From positions 186,001 to 250,000 of the forward strand of contig CATLPD010000001.1 of assembly GCA_950054485.1 (NCBI GenBank): a stretch of DNA of 64,000 nucleotides. Direction: 5' to 3'. A program made the position numbers and the translations under genes. Shown here in pieces: positions 16,309-25,271 of this stretch (positions are counted from its first letter, which is position 1; every line of letters starts with the position of its first letter). A model generated the notes under the pieces. That model searched no databases. It worked only from the letters and a program-made list of their open reading frames with translations, and was not told where the DNA came from. This DNA comes from an uncultured Alphaproteobacteria bacterium (GTDB lineage Bacteria > Pseudomonadota > Alphaproteobacteria > Micavibrionales > CSBR16-224).

Positions 16309-17265
16309 TCACTCTTCCAGACGGTCATCAAGGCGGTCATCATCAATGCCCGCGGGCTCCTGATGGATAATGACCTCTGCCGTTGGAAAGGCTTCGTAAA
16401 TCTGCAGTTCGATCTGTTCAGTCACATCATGCGCATCGTGCAGCGACATACTGCCATCCATCTCCAGATGAAACTCAATAAAACATTGCACCCCTGATGA
16501 TCGTGTGCGCAGATCATGAATAGAAAAGACCTCAGGGTGCAGCGTCACCAATGTTTCAATTTTTTCACGGTCGGCCTCGGGTAATTCTTTATCCATCAAC
16601 ATATCGACAGATTCTAAACCTATTTTCCAGGCACTGTTCATCAAGACTACAGCAACCAGAATGGCAAAGCCCGGGTCAAAATAAGGAAAGTCTGTGTAAT
16701 CAGATAACAACAGGGCTGCAATCACGCCGACGTTCATCAATAGATCGCCCTTGTAATGCAGACTGTCGGCCTCGATCGCAACTGATTTCGTGCGTTTAAT
16801 CACATAGGTTTGATAGGTGACCAGCACCAGCGTTAAAACAATTGAAAGCACCATAACCGAAACACCTAACATCGGGGCGGAAACCGCCTCGGGCTTTGCA
16901 AGTTTTGATAGCGCTTCGAAGACCAGAAAGATAGCAGATGCCCCGATAAAAAAGGCCTGCCCCAGTGATGCCAAGGGCTCCAGCTTGCCGTGGCCAAAAC
17001 GGTGGTGGCTGTCTGCCGGTTCCATCGCAGCGCGCACACTGAACAACATCAAAATCGAAACCACCGCATCCAATGTTGAATCCAGCAATGATGACAGGAT
17101 ACTAACAGATTCCGTCTGCACATAGGCCAGCAGTTTCGCCACAATCAATATCAAAGCAACCGAAACACTAAACATCGTTGCACGCTTGCGAAGCTTTGCT
17201 TCTTCCGGCGGAACGCTCGATTTATGTTTCAGGTTTTCTTCCAGATATGGATTGGCAATAGACAT
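16309..17265 (-). CDS. Cation diffusion facilitator (FieF/CzcD-type) metal efflux transporter
   Basis: A 318-residue inner-membrane CDF antiporter that exports divalent metal ions in exchange for protons. Helix 2 carries SLLDSTLDA with the metal-site Asp pair, followed by HHRFGHGKLEPL. Helix 5 has the LHYKGDLLMN segment. The C-terminal cytoplasmic ferredoxin-like domain (VFSIHDLRTRSSGVQCFIEF, then HDVTEQIE) is complete. The specific metal (Zn, Fe or Mn) cannot be read from this. The ATG overlaps the stop of the SDR gene (TAATG), making it the last gene of the radA-cvpA-SDR operon. Confidence 0.9.
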   Translation of the reverse strand: MSIANPYLEENLKHKSSVPPEEAKLRKRATMFSVSVALILIVAKLLAYVQTESVSILSSLLDSTLDAVVSILMLFSVRAAMEPADSHHRFGHGKLEPLASLGQAFFIGASAIFLVFEALSKLAKPEAVSAPMLGVSVMVLSIVLTLVLVTYQTYVIKRTKSVAIEADSLHYKGDLLMNVGVIAALLLSDYTDFPYFDPGFAILVAVVLMNSAWKIGLESVDMLMDKELPEADREKIETLVTLHPEVFSIHDLRTRSSGVQCFIEFHLEMDGSMSLHDAHDVTEQIELQIYEAFPTAEVIIHQEPAGIDDDRLDDRLEE

Positions 17266-17978
17266 TAGGCGGCCTTTACCATTTGACCATGGCCTTGAAA
17301 ATCAGACATCGCCAGTTCAATGAAACGCGCCGTAACATCCGATGGTTTCGGCAGAGTTTCCGCATCTTCCCCCGGATAGGCCAGCGCCCGCATTTCGGTT
17401 TTCACGCGGCCCGGATCAATCAGATTAACTTTCAGATTTGAATGCACAACTTCATCGGCATAGGCCAGAACCATTTTTTCCAAGGCCGCTTTGCTGGCAG
17501 CATATGCACCCCAATGGGCGCGGTCCTTGTGCGCCGCACCCGATGTCACAAACATCGCGCGCCCCGCATCCGACATACGCAATAACGGGTCAAGTGTGCG
17601 GATCAGGCGCTGGTTTGCCAGTACATTCAGTTTAAAACATTTCTCCCACATATCTGGGTTTGATCCGGCAACAGGGCCCAGAGTGCCCAGCATGGCGGCA
17701 TTACCAACCAGTATATCGACGCGGCCCAGATGCTGGTTTAATTGCGGGCCCAGCGCATCCAAAGCTTTCAGATCAAACAAATCCTGCGGAATCAAAAGGG
17801 CGTTTTCGCCGCCTGCCTGCTGGATTTCATCATCAAGCTCCTCGAGGGCGCCGACTGTCCGTGCAATCAGAACACATTTTGCACCTTCCGCCGCAAAGGC
17901 CTTGGCAACGGCGCGGCCAATACCACGTGATGCCCCTGTGATAACCGCAACGCGTCCTTTTAATGTCCCATTACTCAT
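17265..17978 (-). CDS. Short-chain dehydrogenase/reductase
   Basis: A classical 237-residue SDR oxidoreductase. It has the cofactor motif TGASRGIGRA, the NAA motif (VGNAAML), a catalytic Ser in VTSGAAH and the active-site YAASK. An Arg after the first strand region (IARTV) suggests NADP(H), but this is tentative. Substrate is unknown. It overlaps cvpA by eight bases and the CDF gene by one, so it is translated from the radA operon. Confidence 0.88.
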   Translation of the reverse strand: MSNGTLKGRVAVITGASRGIGRAVAKAFAAEGAKCVLIARTVGALEELDDEIQQAGGENALLIPQDLFDLKALDALGPQLNQHLGRVDILVGNAAMLGTLGPVAGSNPDMWEKCFKLNVLANQRLIRTLDPLLRMSDAGRAMFVTSGAAHKDRAHWGAYAASKAALEKMVLAYADEVVHSNLKVNLIDPGRVKTEMRALAYPGEDAETLPKPSDVTARFIELAMSDFQGHGQMVKAA

Positions 17979-18690
17979 TGGCTTCCCCTTCGATCAGGTC
18001 CTGCATTGCATCACGCTCGCCTTCCTGATAGCCGCTTTCGTTTTCAGCGGCAGGCGCTTCAGCGGGTGCATCATCGCCGATATATTCCTGGCGTACTTTA
18101 TCGATCATATCTTCGGACAGTTTTTCTTTTTCTTCTTCAGCGCGCTCTTCGGCATCTTCGATCGCCTCTTCCAATGGCTTTTCAAGGCCCGCGACATCAA
18201 TCGCCCATTGTGTGCTGTCTTCCACCAGCGGAATCAGCTTTGATTCTTTAACGAACTCGGGAAACTCGTCAGGCTCCATCACCAGCGAGAACGGCAGATA
18301 TAAAACAGCGATCAAAACCAGACCGCGGATCAATCCGAATATAACACCAAGGCTGCGGTCAACCGGCCCAAGCCCGATGGCCTGCGCCCCTTTTGACAGG
18401 AAATGGCCCAGCACACTTAATATAATGAAAATCAAAAGGAACACGGCGATATAGGCTACCGCCAGCGCAACAATGTCATCCGGCACAACATCAAAAAACT
18501 TGTAATCTTCATCCTCCGGATTAACGATCCAGTTTGTAAACATCGGCACAGCTTTACCACCGAACATGAAGGCACCAAAGGCCGCCCCACCCAAACCGAC
18601 AATGGTCAGCACTTCGTTAATAAGACCACGGAAAAAGGCAATAACGGCCGAAACCAGCATTATACCCAAAATGACAACGTCAAGGATCAT
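17971..18690 (-). CDS. CvpA-family inner-membrane protein
   Basis: This 239-residue protein has four membrane helices in the CvpA pattern, starting DVVILGIMLVSAVIAFFRGL with the helix-break FRG motif, and GLGPVDRSLGVIFGLIRGLV between helices 3 and 4. The C-terminal 90 residues are acidic and helical (EEAIEDAEERAEEEKEKL) and probably disordered or coiled in the cytoplasm; this tail is longer than in enteric CvpA. CvpA is needed for colicin V production and, in some species, bile and envelope stress tolerance. radA upstream is the usual alphaproteobacterial neighbour; purF, which often follows, is absent here. Confidence 0.88.
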   Translation of the reverse strand: MILDVVILGIMLVSAVIAFFRGLINEVLTIVGLGGAAFGAFMFGGKAVPMFTNWIVNPEDEDYKFFDVVPDDIVALAVAYIAVFLLIFIILSVLGHFLSKGAQAIGLGPVDRSLGVIFGLIRGLVLIAVLYLPFSLVMEPDEFPEFVKESKLIPLVEDSTQWAIDVAGLEKPLEEAIEDAEERAEEEKEKLSEDMIDKVRQEYIGDDAPAEAPAAENESGYQEGERDAMQDLIEGEANE

Positions 18691-18712
18691 ACGTATAAAA
18701 CTCCGAAATTAA

Positions 18713-20089
18713 TTATTCAGAAAACAACGGGATGACTTCATTCAAATGTTTCACATCCATCAGCTTTATATTTGCCTGATCTGCACCCGAAATACCAGAT
18801 TTTTTTCCTTTATTCGGCAATTCGGGCATGATGGCACGTGAAAAACCAAGTTTTGATGCTTCCTTGAAACGGGCCTGCGCCTGAGAGACATTTCGAACTT
18901 CGCCCGATAGGCCGATTTCACCGAAAACAACGGTATCAGCAGGCACCGCAACACCGGACAGGGCCGATATCAGTGCAACCGCAACAGCCAGATCGGCCGC
19001 AGGCTCGGAAATACGAAGGCCGCCCGCAACATTCAGATAGACATCGTTCATGCCGATTTGAAGGCCGCACCGTGCCTCGAGTACCGCCAAAATCATCGAC
19101 AGGCGGTTATTATCCCAACCGATAACAGCGCGCCGCGGCGTGCCCAATGATGATGGTGATACCAAAGCCTGAATTTCAACCAAAACGGGGCGCGTGCCCT
19201 CCATCGCGGCCAATACGGCAGATCCCGCAATATCCTTTTGCCTTTGCGCCAGAAACATTTCGGATGGGTTTAGAACCTCGACCAGCCCCTTGTCCTGCAT
19301 TTCAAAAACGCCGATTTCATCGGTCGGGCCAAAACGATTTTTAACCGCACGCAAGATGCGGAACTGATGGCCGCGATCGCCTTCGAAATATAAAACCGTA
19401 TCGACCATATGTTCCAAAACGCGGGGGCCTGCGATTTGCCCTTCTTTGGTCACATGTCCAACCAGAAACAGCGTGATACCGCGTTTTTTGGCAACGCGGA
19501 TTAATTCAGCTGCAGATGCACGAACCTGCGATACCGTACCCGGCGCGGAATCCAGATTATCCAGATACATGGTCTGAATGGAATCAATAATCACCAGATC
19601 ATACTGCCCGCTTTCCATTGTTGTGATGATGTCGCGAATATTTGTTGCCGATGCCAGATCAACCGGTGATTTATCAAGGCCAAGACGCGCCGCACGCAGA
19701 CGCACCTGATCAACAGCTTCCTCGCCCGAAATATAGGCGCAACGTAATTTCTTTGACAGCTGGCAGGTGACTTGCAGCAATATTGTTGACTTTCCAATGC
19801 CCGGATCACCACCGATCAATATGGCAGACCCTGCGACAAGACCCCCACCCGTCACACGGTCAAATTCGGAAAAATCGGTATTGGTTCGGGGCGGTTTTTC
19901 GGATGTTCCCGCCAGATCAACGAATTCAACCATACGTCCTTTACCGCGCGACAATCCCTTGGGCACGGTGTCGTTCGCCACCTCCTCGACATAGGTATTC
20001 CATTCGTTACACCCATCACATTTGCCGCTCCATTTCGGTGAAACAGACCCGCAAGATTGACAGACATATTGACGTTGGGTTTTGGCCAT
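18713..20089 (-). CDS. radA: DNA repair protein RadA
   Basis: A hexameric RecA-like helicase that promotes branch migration in recombination. The N-terminal zinc finger (YVCQSCG and CDGCNEW), Walker A GGDPGIGKST, the RadA-specific KNRFGPTDEIGVFEM motif and the C-terminal Lon-protease-like domain are all visible in 458 residues, the usual length. The ATG at 20089 has GGGAG eight bases upstream, so I reject the 16-residue upstream extension. A moderate promoter (TTCACT at 20145, 17 bases, TATTCT at 20122) could drive the radA-cvpA-SDR-CDF operon. Confidence 0.96.
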   Translation of the reverse strand: MAKTQRQYVCQSCGSVSPKWSGKCDGCNEWNTYVEEVANDTVPKGLSRGKGRMVEFVDLAGTSEKPPRTNTDFSEFDRVTGGGLVAGSAILIGGDPGIGKSTILLQVTCQLSKKLRCAYISGEEAVDQVRLRAARLGLDKSPVDLASATNIRDIITTMESGQYDLVIIDSIQTMYLDNLDSAPGTVSQVRASAAELIRVAKKRGITLFLVGHVTKEGQIAGPRVLEHMVDTVLYFEGDRGHQFRILRAVKNRFGPTDEIGVFEMQDKGLVEVLNPSEMFLAQRQKDIAGSAVLAAMEGTRPVLVEIQALVSPSSLGTPRRAVIGWDNNRLSMILAVLEARCGLQIGMNDVYLNVAGGLRISEPAADLAVAVALISALSGVAVPADTVVFGEIGLSGEVRNVSQAQARFKEASKLGFSRAIMPELPNKGKKSGISGADQANIKLMDVKHLNEVIPLFSE

Positions 20090-20167
20090 CGTGGTGCTCC
20101 CTTTTGTTCCTGAGTCAGAATAGCAGAACAAGAACAAAAAGTGAACTTATAAAAATTTGATTGCACC

Positions 20168-21109
20168 ATGTTGAAAAAAATGATAGATTATGAAAACAAA
20201 AATCAGCCCGAGAGACACCAGATGCGTCAAAAAGAATGGAAAGAAACGGTTGCAGAGCTTTTAAACAAGCATCCTGATAAAATCGACACCCATGCTGACA
20301 GCCAAAAACGCATTCAAAATATGAAATCCCTGCTTTCACATTCGGCAACAGGACGTATGTTACTGGGTTGGGCAGACGAAAATGGCGTTGAAATATGGAT
20401 GGACCATCAAGCTGACGGCTATTACGGATGTATTTATCCTGACAGTAACACCGTTATACTGAATGCGCGCTACAGCGATTTTATTCTTTCATCAACACTT
20501 GGGCATGAAATACAGCATCTCTACCAAGACAGTCTGGACATACTGCCATGTGTTATTGAAGATATTGAAACCTATGTTGTAATGAGGCTGCTGGCCGAAG
20601 CCGGCGCATACGCCGTGCAGGGTCAAATTATCAGTGAATTGCGAGATACAAATTCGGACATTTTTACAAACCGCCATCTTTGGAACAGAACCCGTTGCGC
20701 GACAAGCATAAAAGATTGGCAAGAGCGAAATGATTTAAAAGCATCTGTTTTTACGAATTTTTTATCCTCGCGGGCAACATCATATTTTATAAAATCCATC
20801 ACGGAAAGCGCCATTGATCAGATACTGGGTCAGCCCCCAAGAACACCTGTTAAGTCAGAATATATAAAGCCTGGTCTTAAGTTTGAGTTTAATCACAAAT
20901 CGGCACCGCCAGCTGCAACATTGTCAGCACGGACAATTGGCCCGTTCGGAGCATTACCTGATGGCTCAAATTTTTTAAGGGGCAAACTTTGCATGCCTGG
21001 TCTGCAATATGACTTTGCGCATTTGTTTACCCCTATTGAACGACAGATTTCCGACCTTGCCCTAAGGCGTGAAGTTATCGAACTCAAAAAGGCCCGCATA
21101 AATCCATAA
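20168..21109 (+). CDS. Putative zinc-metallopeptidase-like protein with HEIQH motif
   Basis: The 313-residue protein contains LGHEIQHLYQD at about residue 113, an HExxH zinc-binding helix, preceded by a predicted strand (NTVILNARY). A third ligand might be one of the Glu residues in the next helix region (MRLLAEAGAY), which resembles the pattern of putative metallopeptidases labelled DUF6782. No signal peptide is present, so it is cytoplasmic or exported by another route. The C-terminal third is polar and ends in a helical LALRREVIELKKA. No strong ribosome site precedes the ATG at 20168; an in-frame ATG at 20222 (GAGAG upstream) is a possible alternative start. It is divergent from radA. Confidence 0.65.
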   Translation: MLKKMIDYENKNQPERHQMRQKEWKETVAELLNKHPDKIDTHADSQKRIQNMKSLLSHSATGRMLLGWADENGVEIWMDHQADGYYGCIYPDSNTVILNARYSDFILSSTLGHEIQHLYQDSLDILPCVIEDIETYVVMRLLAEAGAYAVQGQIISELRDTNSDIFTNRHLWNRTRCATSIKDWQERNDLKASVFTNFLSSRATSYFIKSITESAIDQILGQPPRTPVKSEYIKPGLKFEFNHKSAPPAATLSARTIGPFGALPDGSNFLRGKLCMPGLQYDFAHLFTPIERQISDLALRREVIELKKARINP

Positions 21110-21115
21110 GGCTTT

Positions 21116-22936
21116 CTATTCCAGTTCCCGCGTTTGTTTTTCTTTTAAAAACCCGCCTGATTGCAACGACCACAATTTGGCATAGACCCCATTTTGGGCC
21201 AAAAGTTCATCGTGGGTTCCATCTTCGACAATCTTGCCATCCTGCATTACGATCAAGCGGTCAAGATGCGAGATGGTTGATAAACGGTGCGCAATCGCAA
21301 TCACCGTCTTGCCGCGCATAAGGCCTTCGAAACTTTTTTGTATCAAATGCTCGGATTCACTATCAAGCGCGCTGGTGGCCTCATCTAAAATCAGTATTGG
21401 GGAATCTTTTAAAATAGCCCGCGCAATCGCAACGCGCTGGCGCTGACCGCCTGACAGTTTTACACCACGTTCACCAACTTCCGTATCATAACCATCCGGC
21501 ATTGATTTTATAAAGTCATGGACATATGCCTTTTTTGCGGCTGCCCGAACCTGTGCATCGGATGCATCCGGTCGCCCGTAACGGATATTTTCCATCAGGC
21601 TATCCTGAAATAGCGACGTATCTTGCGGAATAATACTGATCGCATCGCGCAGGCTTTGCCCGTTAACATGATAGATATTTTGCCCGTCAATCTTGACGTC
21701 CAGACTACGGTCAGGGTTAAAACGCTGCAGAATATTGACAAGACTGCTTTTACCCGCTCCGGAGGGGCCTATAATTCCAACCTTCTGTCCCGCGGGAATA
21801 TCAAGGTTTAAATTGATGAAAACCGTGTTTTTGCCGTCATAGGAAAAAGACAAGTCTTTAAATTCGACATGACCGCCCGTGATTTGCAGATCCGGTTCAT
21901 GATCATCGTTAATACCGGAAACGTCATAGCTTTCTAAAATCGGCTGTGTTGACCTAAGGTCTGTATAACCTTGCACAAGCTGAAGATAAAGGCCCGCAAC
22001 ATTAAAAATCACCCCGTCCAGCCGCTGCATATATTGGAATATCGTAACCAGCGTTCCCAATAGCAAAACCTGTGACGGTTGCAAATGATACCAGATATAG
22101 AACAGTAAAATGGCAAAATGGCTGATCACAACCAAAATCATCATAACGAACCATTTATATTCATTGAGGATAATTTTCTCCCTGTACGGCGGATAGAAAT
22201 CGTCAAATCTGTTCTTCAAGTGGGTGCGCGTCAAATCCGCAGAATTGAAGGTTATGACATTGTAGATATTCGAAATGAAATCAAATTTGAAAGAGGAAAA
22301 AATATGCTCCCCTTCGTTAACGGTATGAATTTTGCGCATGATAATGCGGTCAAACTTATTCAGAATAAAAAACAAACCTATGGTAAATACAAATAACGCA
22401 ACACTGACACGCCAGTCAATCAGCGCAAGGGCAATAAAAACGGCGCCCATTCTGACGATAATCTCTATGTATAAAAACTGTCGGTCAGAAAAAGAATATA
22501 AAGATTCCGCCGATTTATTAATTCTGTTGATCGTGTTACCTGAATGGTTTTTATGATGCCAACTGAATGGCATTCGCGTCAGTATGTCATAGAATTTCAG
22601 ATTGAAGTTACGCTTGATAAAAAAGCTCAGCTTTCTTTCAATAACCCTTGCCGGCCCATGGAATATCCAGAATACCAGCATTGACCCGACATAAAGCCCC
22701 AGCCAAAAAGCTGTCTGACGCAACAGGTCATCGCCGCCTGTTTGCAGCGTATTGATCAGCTTGCCAATCAGCCAGGGCTGAAACATAAACGCGACATTCG
22801 CCAGCGCAAACAGAATGTAAATCAATATCATCTGCTTTTTGCGGTTGCCGCAATAATCCCATGTCGCCTTGATCATGTGCCAGTATTGGCTGACAATCGG
22901 GGGCATATCTTTTATGTCTGTTATCTGGTCCGACAT
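21116..22936 (-). CDS. ABC exporter, fused membrane and ATPase domains (MsbA-like)
   Basis: A 606-residue half-transporter. Six membrane helices span residues about 35-310. The nucleotide-binding domain then has Walker A GPSGAGKSS, Q-loop IPQDTSLFQ, signature LSGGQRQRVAIARA, Walker B ILILDEATSALD and the switch His (AIAHRLS). It would act as a homodimer. Members of this group export lipids, lipopolysaccharide precursors or peptides; nothing adjacent fixes the substrate. It lies downstream of rpmI-rplT but beyond their terminator. Confidence 0.9.
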   Translation of the reverse strand: MSDQITDIKDMPPIVSQYWHMIKATWDYCGNRKKQMILIYILFALANVAFMFQPWLIGKLINTLQTGGDDLLRQTAFWLGLYVGSMLVFWIFHGPARVIERKLSFFIKRNFNLKFYDILTRMPFSWHHKNHSGNTINRINKSAESLYSFSDRQFLYIEIIVRMGAVFIALALIDWRVSVALFVFTIGLFFILNKFDRIIMRKIHTVNEGEHIFSSFKFDFISNIYNVITFNSADLTRTHLKNRFDDFYPPYREKIILNEYKWFVMMILVVISHFAILLFYIWYHLQPSQVLLLGTLVTIFQYMQRLDGVIFNVAGLYLQLVQGYTDLRSTQPILESYDVSGINDDHEPDLQITGGHVEFKDLSFSYDGKNTVFINLNLDIPAGQKVGIIGPSGAGKSSLVNILQRFNPDRSLDVKIDGQNIYHVNGQSLRDAISIIPQDTSLFQDSLMENIRYGRPDASDAQVRAAAKKAYVHDFIKSMPDGYDTEVGERGVKLSGGQRQRVAIARAILKDSPILILDEATSALDSESEHLIQKSFEGLMRGKTVIAIAHRLSTISHLDRLIVMQDGKIVEDGTHDELLAQNGVYAKLWSLQSGGFLKEKQTRELE

Positions 22937-22983
22937 GCTTCAGCTTTCAGTCTTAATTCCGGATTACTGTATCATCATTTCAT

Positions 22984-23018
22984 AAATAAAAAACCCGCCG
23001 AGAACACTCAGGCGGGCT
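22984..23018 (-). terminator. Rho-independent terminator of rpmI-rplT
   Basis: On the minus strand CCCGCC (23016-23011) and GGCGGG (22999-22994) form a stem, extended by flanking AT pairs, with an 11-base loop. A T-rich run (TTTTTTATTT, 22993-22984) follows. It lies 23 bases after the rplT stop. Confidence 0.85.
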
Positions 23019-23040
23019 TTAAATTTTATATGCCTTTATA

Positions 23041-23400
23041 TTAAGACTTTAGCGCCTTACCGGCTGTTTCAGCCAGGGCTTTGAAACCATCAGCATCATT
23101 CACGGCAATATCGGCCAGAACCTTGCGGTCTAGTTCGATACCTGATTTTTTCAGGCCGTTCATGAATGTAGAATATTTCAGGCCGTGCAGGCGGGCTGCA
23201 GCGTTAATACGCTGAATCCACAATGCGCGGAACGTACGCTTTTTGTTACGACGGTCGCGGTATGCATATTGCAGACCTTTTTCAACGCGCTGTACCGCAA
23301 TGCGGAAACAGTTTTTCGCGCGGCCGCGGTAGCCTTTAGCCATTTTAATTACTTTTCTGTGACGTGCGTGTGACGTCTTTCCACCTTTTACGCGAGCCAT
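23041..23400 (-). CDS. rplT: 50S ribosomal protein L20
   Basis: A 119-residue, strongly basic protein with the conserved start [20 protein letters not shown], then [14 protein letters not shown] and [20 protein letters not shown]. It binds 23S rRNA early in 50S assembly and in many bacteria represses its own operon. The ATG overlaps the rpmI stop (TAATG), so translation is coupled. Confidence 0.98.
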   Translation of the reverse strand: MARVKGGKTSHARHRKVIKMAKGYRGRAKNCFRIAVQRVEKGLQYAYRDRRNKKRTFRALWIQRINAAARLHGLKYSTFMNGLKKSGIELDRKVLADIAVNDADGFKALAETAGKALKS

Positions 23401-23648
23401 TATTTCTCTCCTTGATCGCTAGAAGATTGTGATTTACGTTTTTTCTTGCGGTTATAAGGCAAGAAGTTACGCAGAACAATGCGCTCGTCCGCATCACACA
23501 ATATGGTTGTGCCGCGTGCTTTGCGTTTCATTGATTTCGGTTTGTTGGTCATCATGTGACGTGCATACGCCTGTTTGACCTTTAGTTTACCGGTCGCTGT
23601 GCGTGAAAAACGCTTTTTCGCACCGGATTTGGTTTTCATCTTTGGCAT
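23400..23648 (-). CDS. rpmI: 50S ribosomal protein L35, C-terminally extended
   Basis: The first 65 residues match L35: [33 protein letters not shown] and [13 protein letters not shown]35 is usually 64-67 residues; here 82 residues end in an extra Lys/Ser/Gln tail ([13 protein letters not shown]). The gene is normally preceded by infC (IF3), but here a divergent PilZ gene lies upstream and rpmI has its own strong promoter and leader. The ATG has a GAGGAT ribosome site. Confidence 0.97.
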   Translation of the reverse strand: MPKMKTKSGAKKRFSRTATGKLKVKQAYARHMMTNKPKSMKRKARGTTILCDADERIVLRNFLPYNRKKKRKSQSSSDQGEK

Positions 23649-23728
23649 TTTATCCTCACTTTTGGGTTTAGATTAACATCTTGAATGGACGAGGCAGCCA
23701 ATATTCGCCTGCCCATTACGAACAGCAG

Positions 23729-23758
23729 TTTATACGCGGGTTTGCACCTACTTGTCAA
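23729..23758 (-). promoter_or_regulatory. Strong sigma-70 promoter for rpmI-rplT with structured leader
   Basis: On the minus strand TTGACA (23758-23753) is followed after 18 bases by TATAAA (23734-23729). Transcription should start near 23722, giving a leader of about 74 bases. The leader can fold a hairpin pairing ATGGGCAG with CTGC and CCAT around 23683-23719. A leader stem-loop is where L20 binds in other bacteria, so autoregulation is possible but untested. Confidence 0.72.
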
Positions 23759-23834
23759 GGATTCGCTTTGGGGTTCGCTATCGATTGACTTTTTACCCTT
23801 TTTTAAATATGTTGATAGTGGGGAGTTGTAGAAA

Positions 23835-24230
23835 ATGATTAAAAATCTTATCAACCGTTTTACCGAAGATACAGCCGATTATGGCTTTAACGATTTGCGT
23901 GAATATACACGCATTCCGGAGGAGTTTGCATCGATCATCATTGGTGGAAACGAATACCAGATTATAGACTGGAGCAAAGGCGGCGCGCACATCAAAGGGA
24001 TCGCGAATACCATTCATCTTGATGACCACCTGCCTTTTACATTAAAATTTAACCTGCCGCATGAAACCGTCATGATACAGCATAGTGGTTTTGTCGTTCG
24101 CAAACAGCCGAACAGCTTTGCACTGGCGTTTGATTTGCACACAGAACAGTCAAAACGCAATTTTGCCAAAGTTATGGATGGTGTTCTCAGCCGCGGATTT
24201 GCAGATTCTTCGCTTGCCACATACGAATAA
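23835..24230 (+). CDS. PilZ-domain protein (cyclic di-GMP receptor candidate)
   Basis: The 131-residue protein is essentially one PilZ domain. Both c-di-GMP-binding motifs are present: RxxxR in REYTRIP (about residue 22) and the D/NxSxxG motif as DWSKGG (about residue 47). The remaining strands (FTLKFNLPHETVMIQHSGFV) complete the barrel. It lacks an output domain, so it probably acts by binding another protein. The ATG has GGGGAG nine bases upstream. It is divergent from rpmI and may be co-transcribed with the membrane protein and pyrE downstream. Confidence 0.88.
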   Translation: MIKNLINRFTEDTADYGFNDLREYTRIPEEFASIIIGGNEYQIIDWSKGGAHIKGIANTIHLDDHLPFTLKFNLPHETVMIQHSGFVVRKQPNSFALAFDLHTEQSKRNFAKVMDGVLSRGFADSSLATYE

Positions 24231-24280
24231 TCGTTCCTATACTAAAGATCAGAAATGATTAGTGCTGCGCGGGGACTGTG

Positions 24281-24598
24281 ATGCTTGATACAGGTTTTGT
24301 TATGATTGCCATGCTGGTTTTAGCCGGCGTTATGGTCTGGGCCTTTTTTACCTTTAATCCTGAATATGTCGATAAAAAGACCGTCAACGCGTATAATTAT
24401 TCGGTCATATTTATCATCTTTTTATTCTGCACCGGGTTCAGTTTTAAATCATATGCCTATCTGGAAGGATCGAAGTATGTCGATTTTTTACCGGTGCTTT
24501 TATTCCTTTCCAATATGATGATTGTGGCAGTCGGCCTGATGGTCGGTTTTTTAGTGCGTAATTTCTTTATATTCCGATCCGGACGGGGGATGTTTTAA
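24281..24598 (+). CDS. Small three-helix membrane protein
   Basis: A protein of about 105 residues with three clear hydrophobic helices (FVMIAMLVLAGVMVWAFFTF, SVIFIIFLFCTGFSF and LFLSNMMIVAVGLMVGFLV) and a short basic C-terminus (FRSGRGMF). No family is recognised. I use the ATG at 24281 with GGGGA upstream instead of the adjoining GTG. Its TAA directly touches the pyrE ATG, so the two are very probably co-translated. Confidence 0.65.
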   Translation: MLDTGFVMIAMLVLAGVMVWAFFTFNPEYVDKKTVNAYNYSVIFIIFLFCTGFSFKSYAYLEGSKYVDFLPVLLFLSNMMIVAVGLMVGFLVRNFFIFRSGRGMF

Positions 24599-25264
24599 AT
24601 GATTGTACGTCCACCCGAAGATATCGCGCTGAAATGTGCCGAACTGTTTTTGGATATGAACGTTGTTGAAATCGCAAAAGGCGATGATTTATTTACCTTT
24701 ACATCAGGGATCAAAAGCCCGGTTTACGTTGATGCACACCGCCCGATTTCCTTTGTTTACGAACGTAATATCATGCTGGGTCATGCCGAAGCCCTGCTGG
24801 ACAAACTCGAGTTCGACTATCTGGCCGGGGGCGAGACAGCAGGCATTCCTTATGCCGCCTTTCTGGCAGAACGGTTTAAAAAGCCGATGCTTTATGTTCG
24901 TAAAAAACCGAAAGGTTTTGGCCGCATGGCGCAAATTGAAGGTATCTTTGAGACTGAAGCCAAAGTCATCCTGATCGAAGACCTGACAACCGACGGCGGC
25001 AGTAAAATTAAGTTTTGCGATGCCTTACGCGGCGCCGGGGCCAAAGTGACGGATATCTTTTCCCTGTTTTATTACGATTCATTCGATTATGCCGAAAAAG
25101 ACCTTAGCGATGCAGGGGTCAAACTGCATTACCTGACATCCTGGGATTATATTTTAAAAGTTGCTGAACAGCGCGGCGATATTAATCCGCAAAAAATTTC
25201 AGACATAAAAGAATTTTTAAACGACCCGCAAACCTGGCAGAAAAAGCTGTCCGCCACAAAATAG
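24599..25264 (+). CDS. pyrE: Orotate phosphoribosyltransferase
   Basis: This 221-residue enzyme joins orotate and PRPP to form orotidine 5'-monophosphate in de novo pyrimidine synthesis. The N-terminal FTFTSGIKSPVYVD hood, the flexible-loop Lys-rich LYVRKKPKGFGR and the PRPP-binding loop VILIEDLTTDGGS are all present. It starts directly after the membrane protein stop with no spacer and is convergent with the prepilin gene. Confidence 0.93.
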   Translation: MIVRPPEDIALKCAELFLDMNVVEIAKGDDLFTFTSGIKSPVYVDAHRPISFVYERNIMLGHAEALLDKLEFDYLAGGETAGIPYAAFLAERFKKPMLYVRKKPKGFGRMAQIEGIFETEAKVILIEDLTTDGGSKIKFCDALRGAGAKVTDIFSLFYYDSFDYAEKDLSDAGVKLHYLTSWDYILKVAEQRGDINPQKISDIKEFLNDPQTWQKKLSATK

Positions 25265-25271
25265 CGGGAAC

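Noticed and set aside
17491-18243. 250-codon open frame antisense to the SDR and cvpA genes
   Set aside because: Both minus-strand genes are clear family members in a tight operon; the plus-strand frame has no recognisable domain or start signal.
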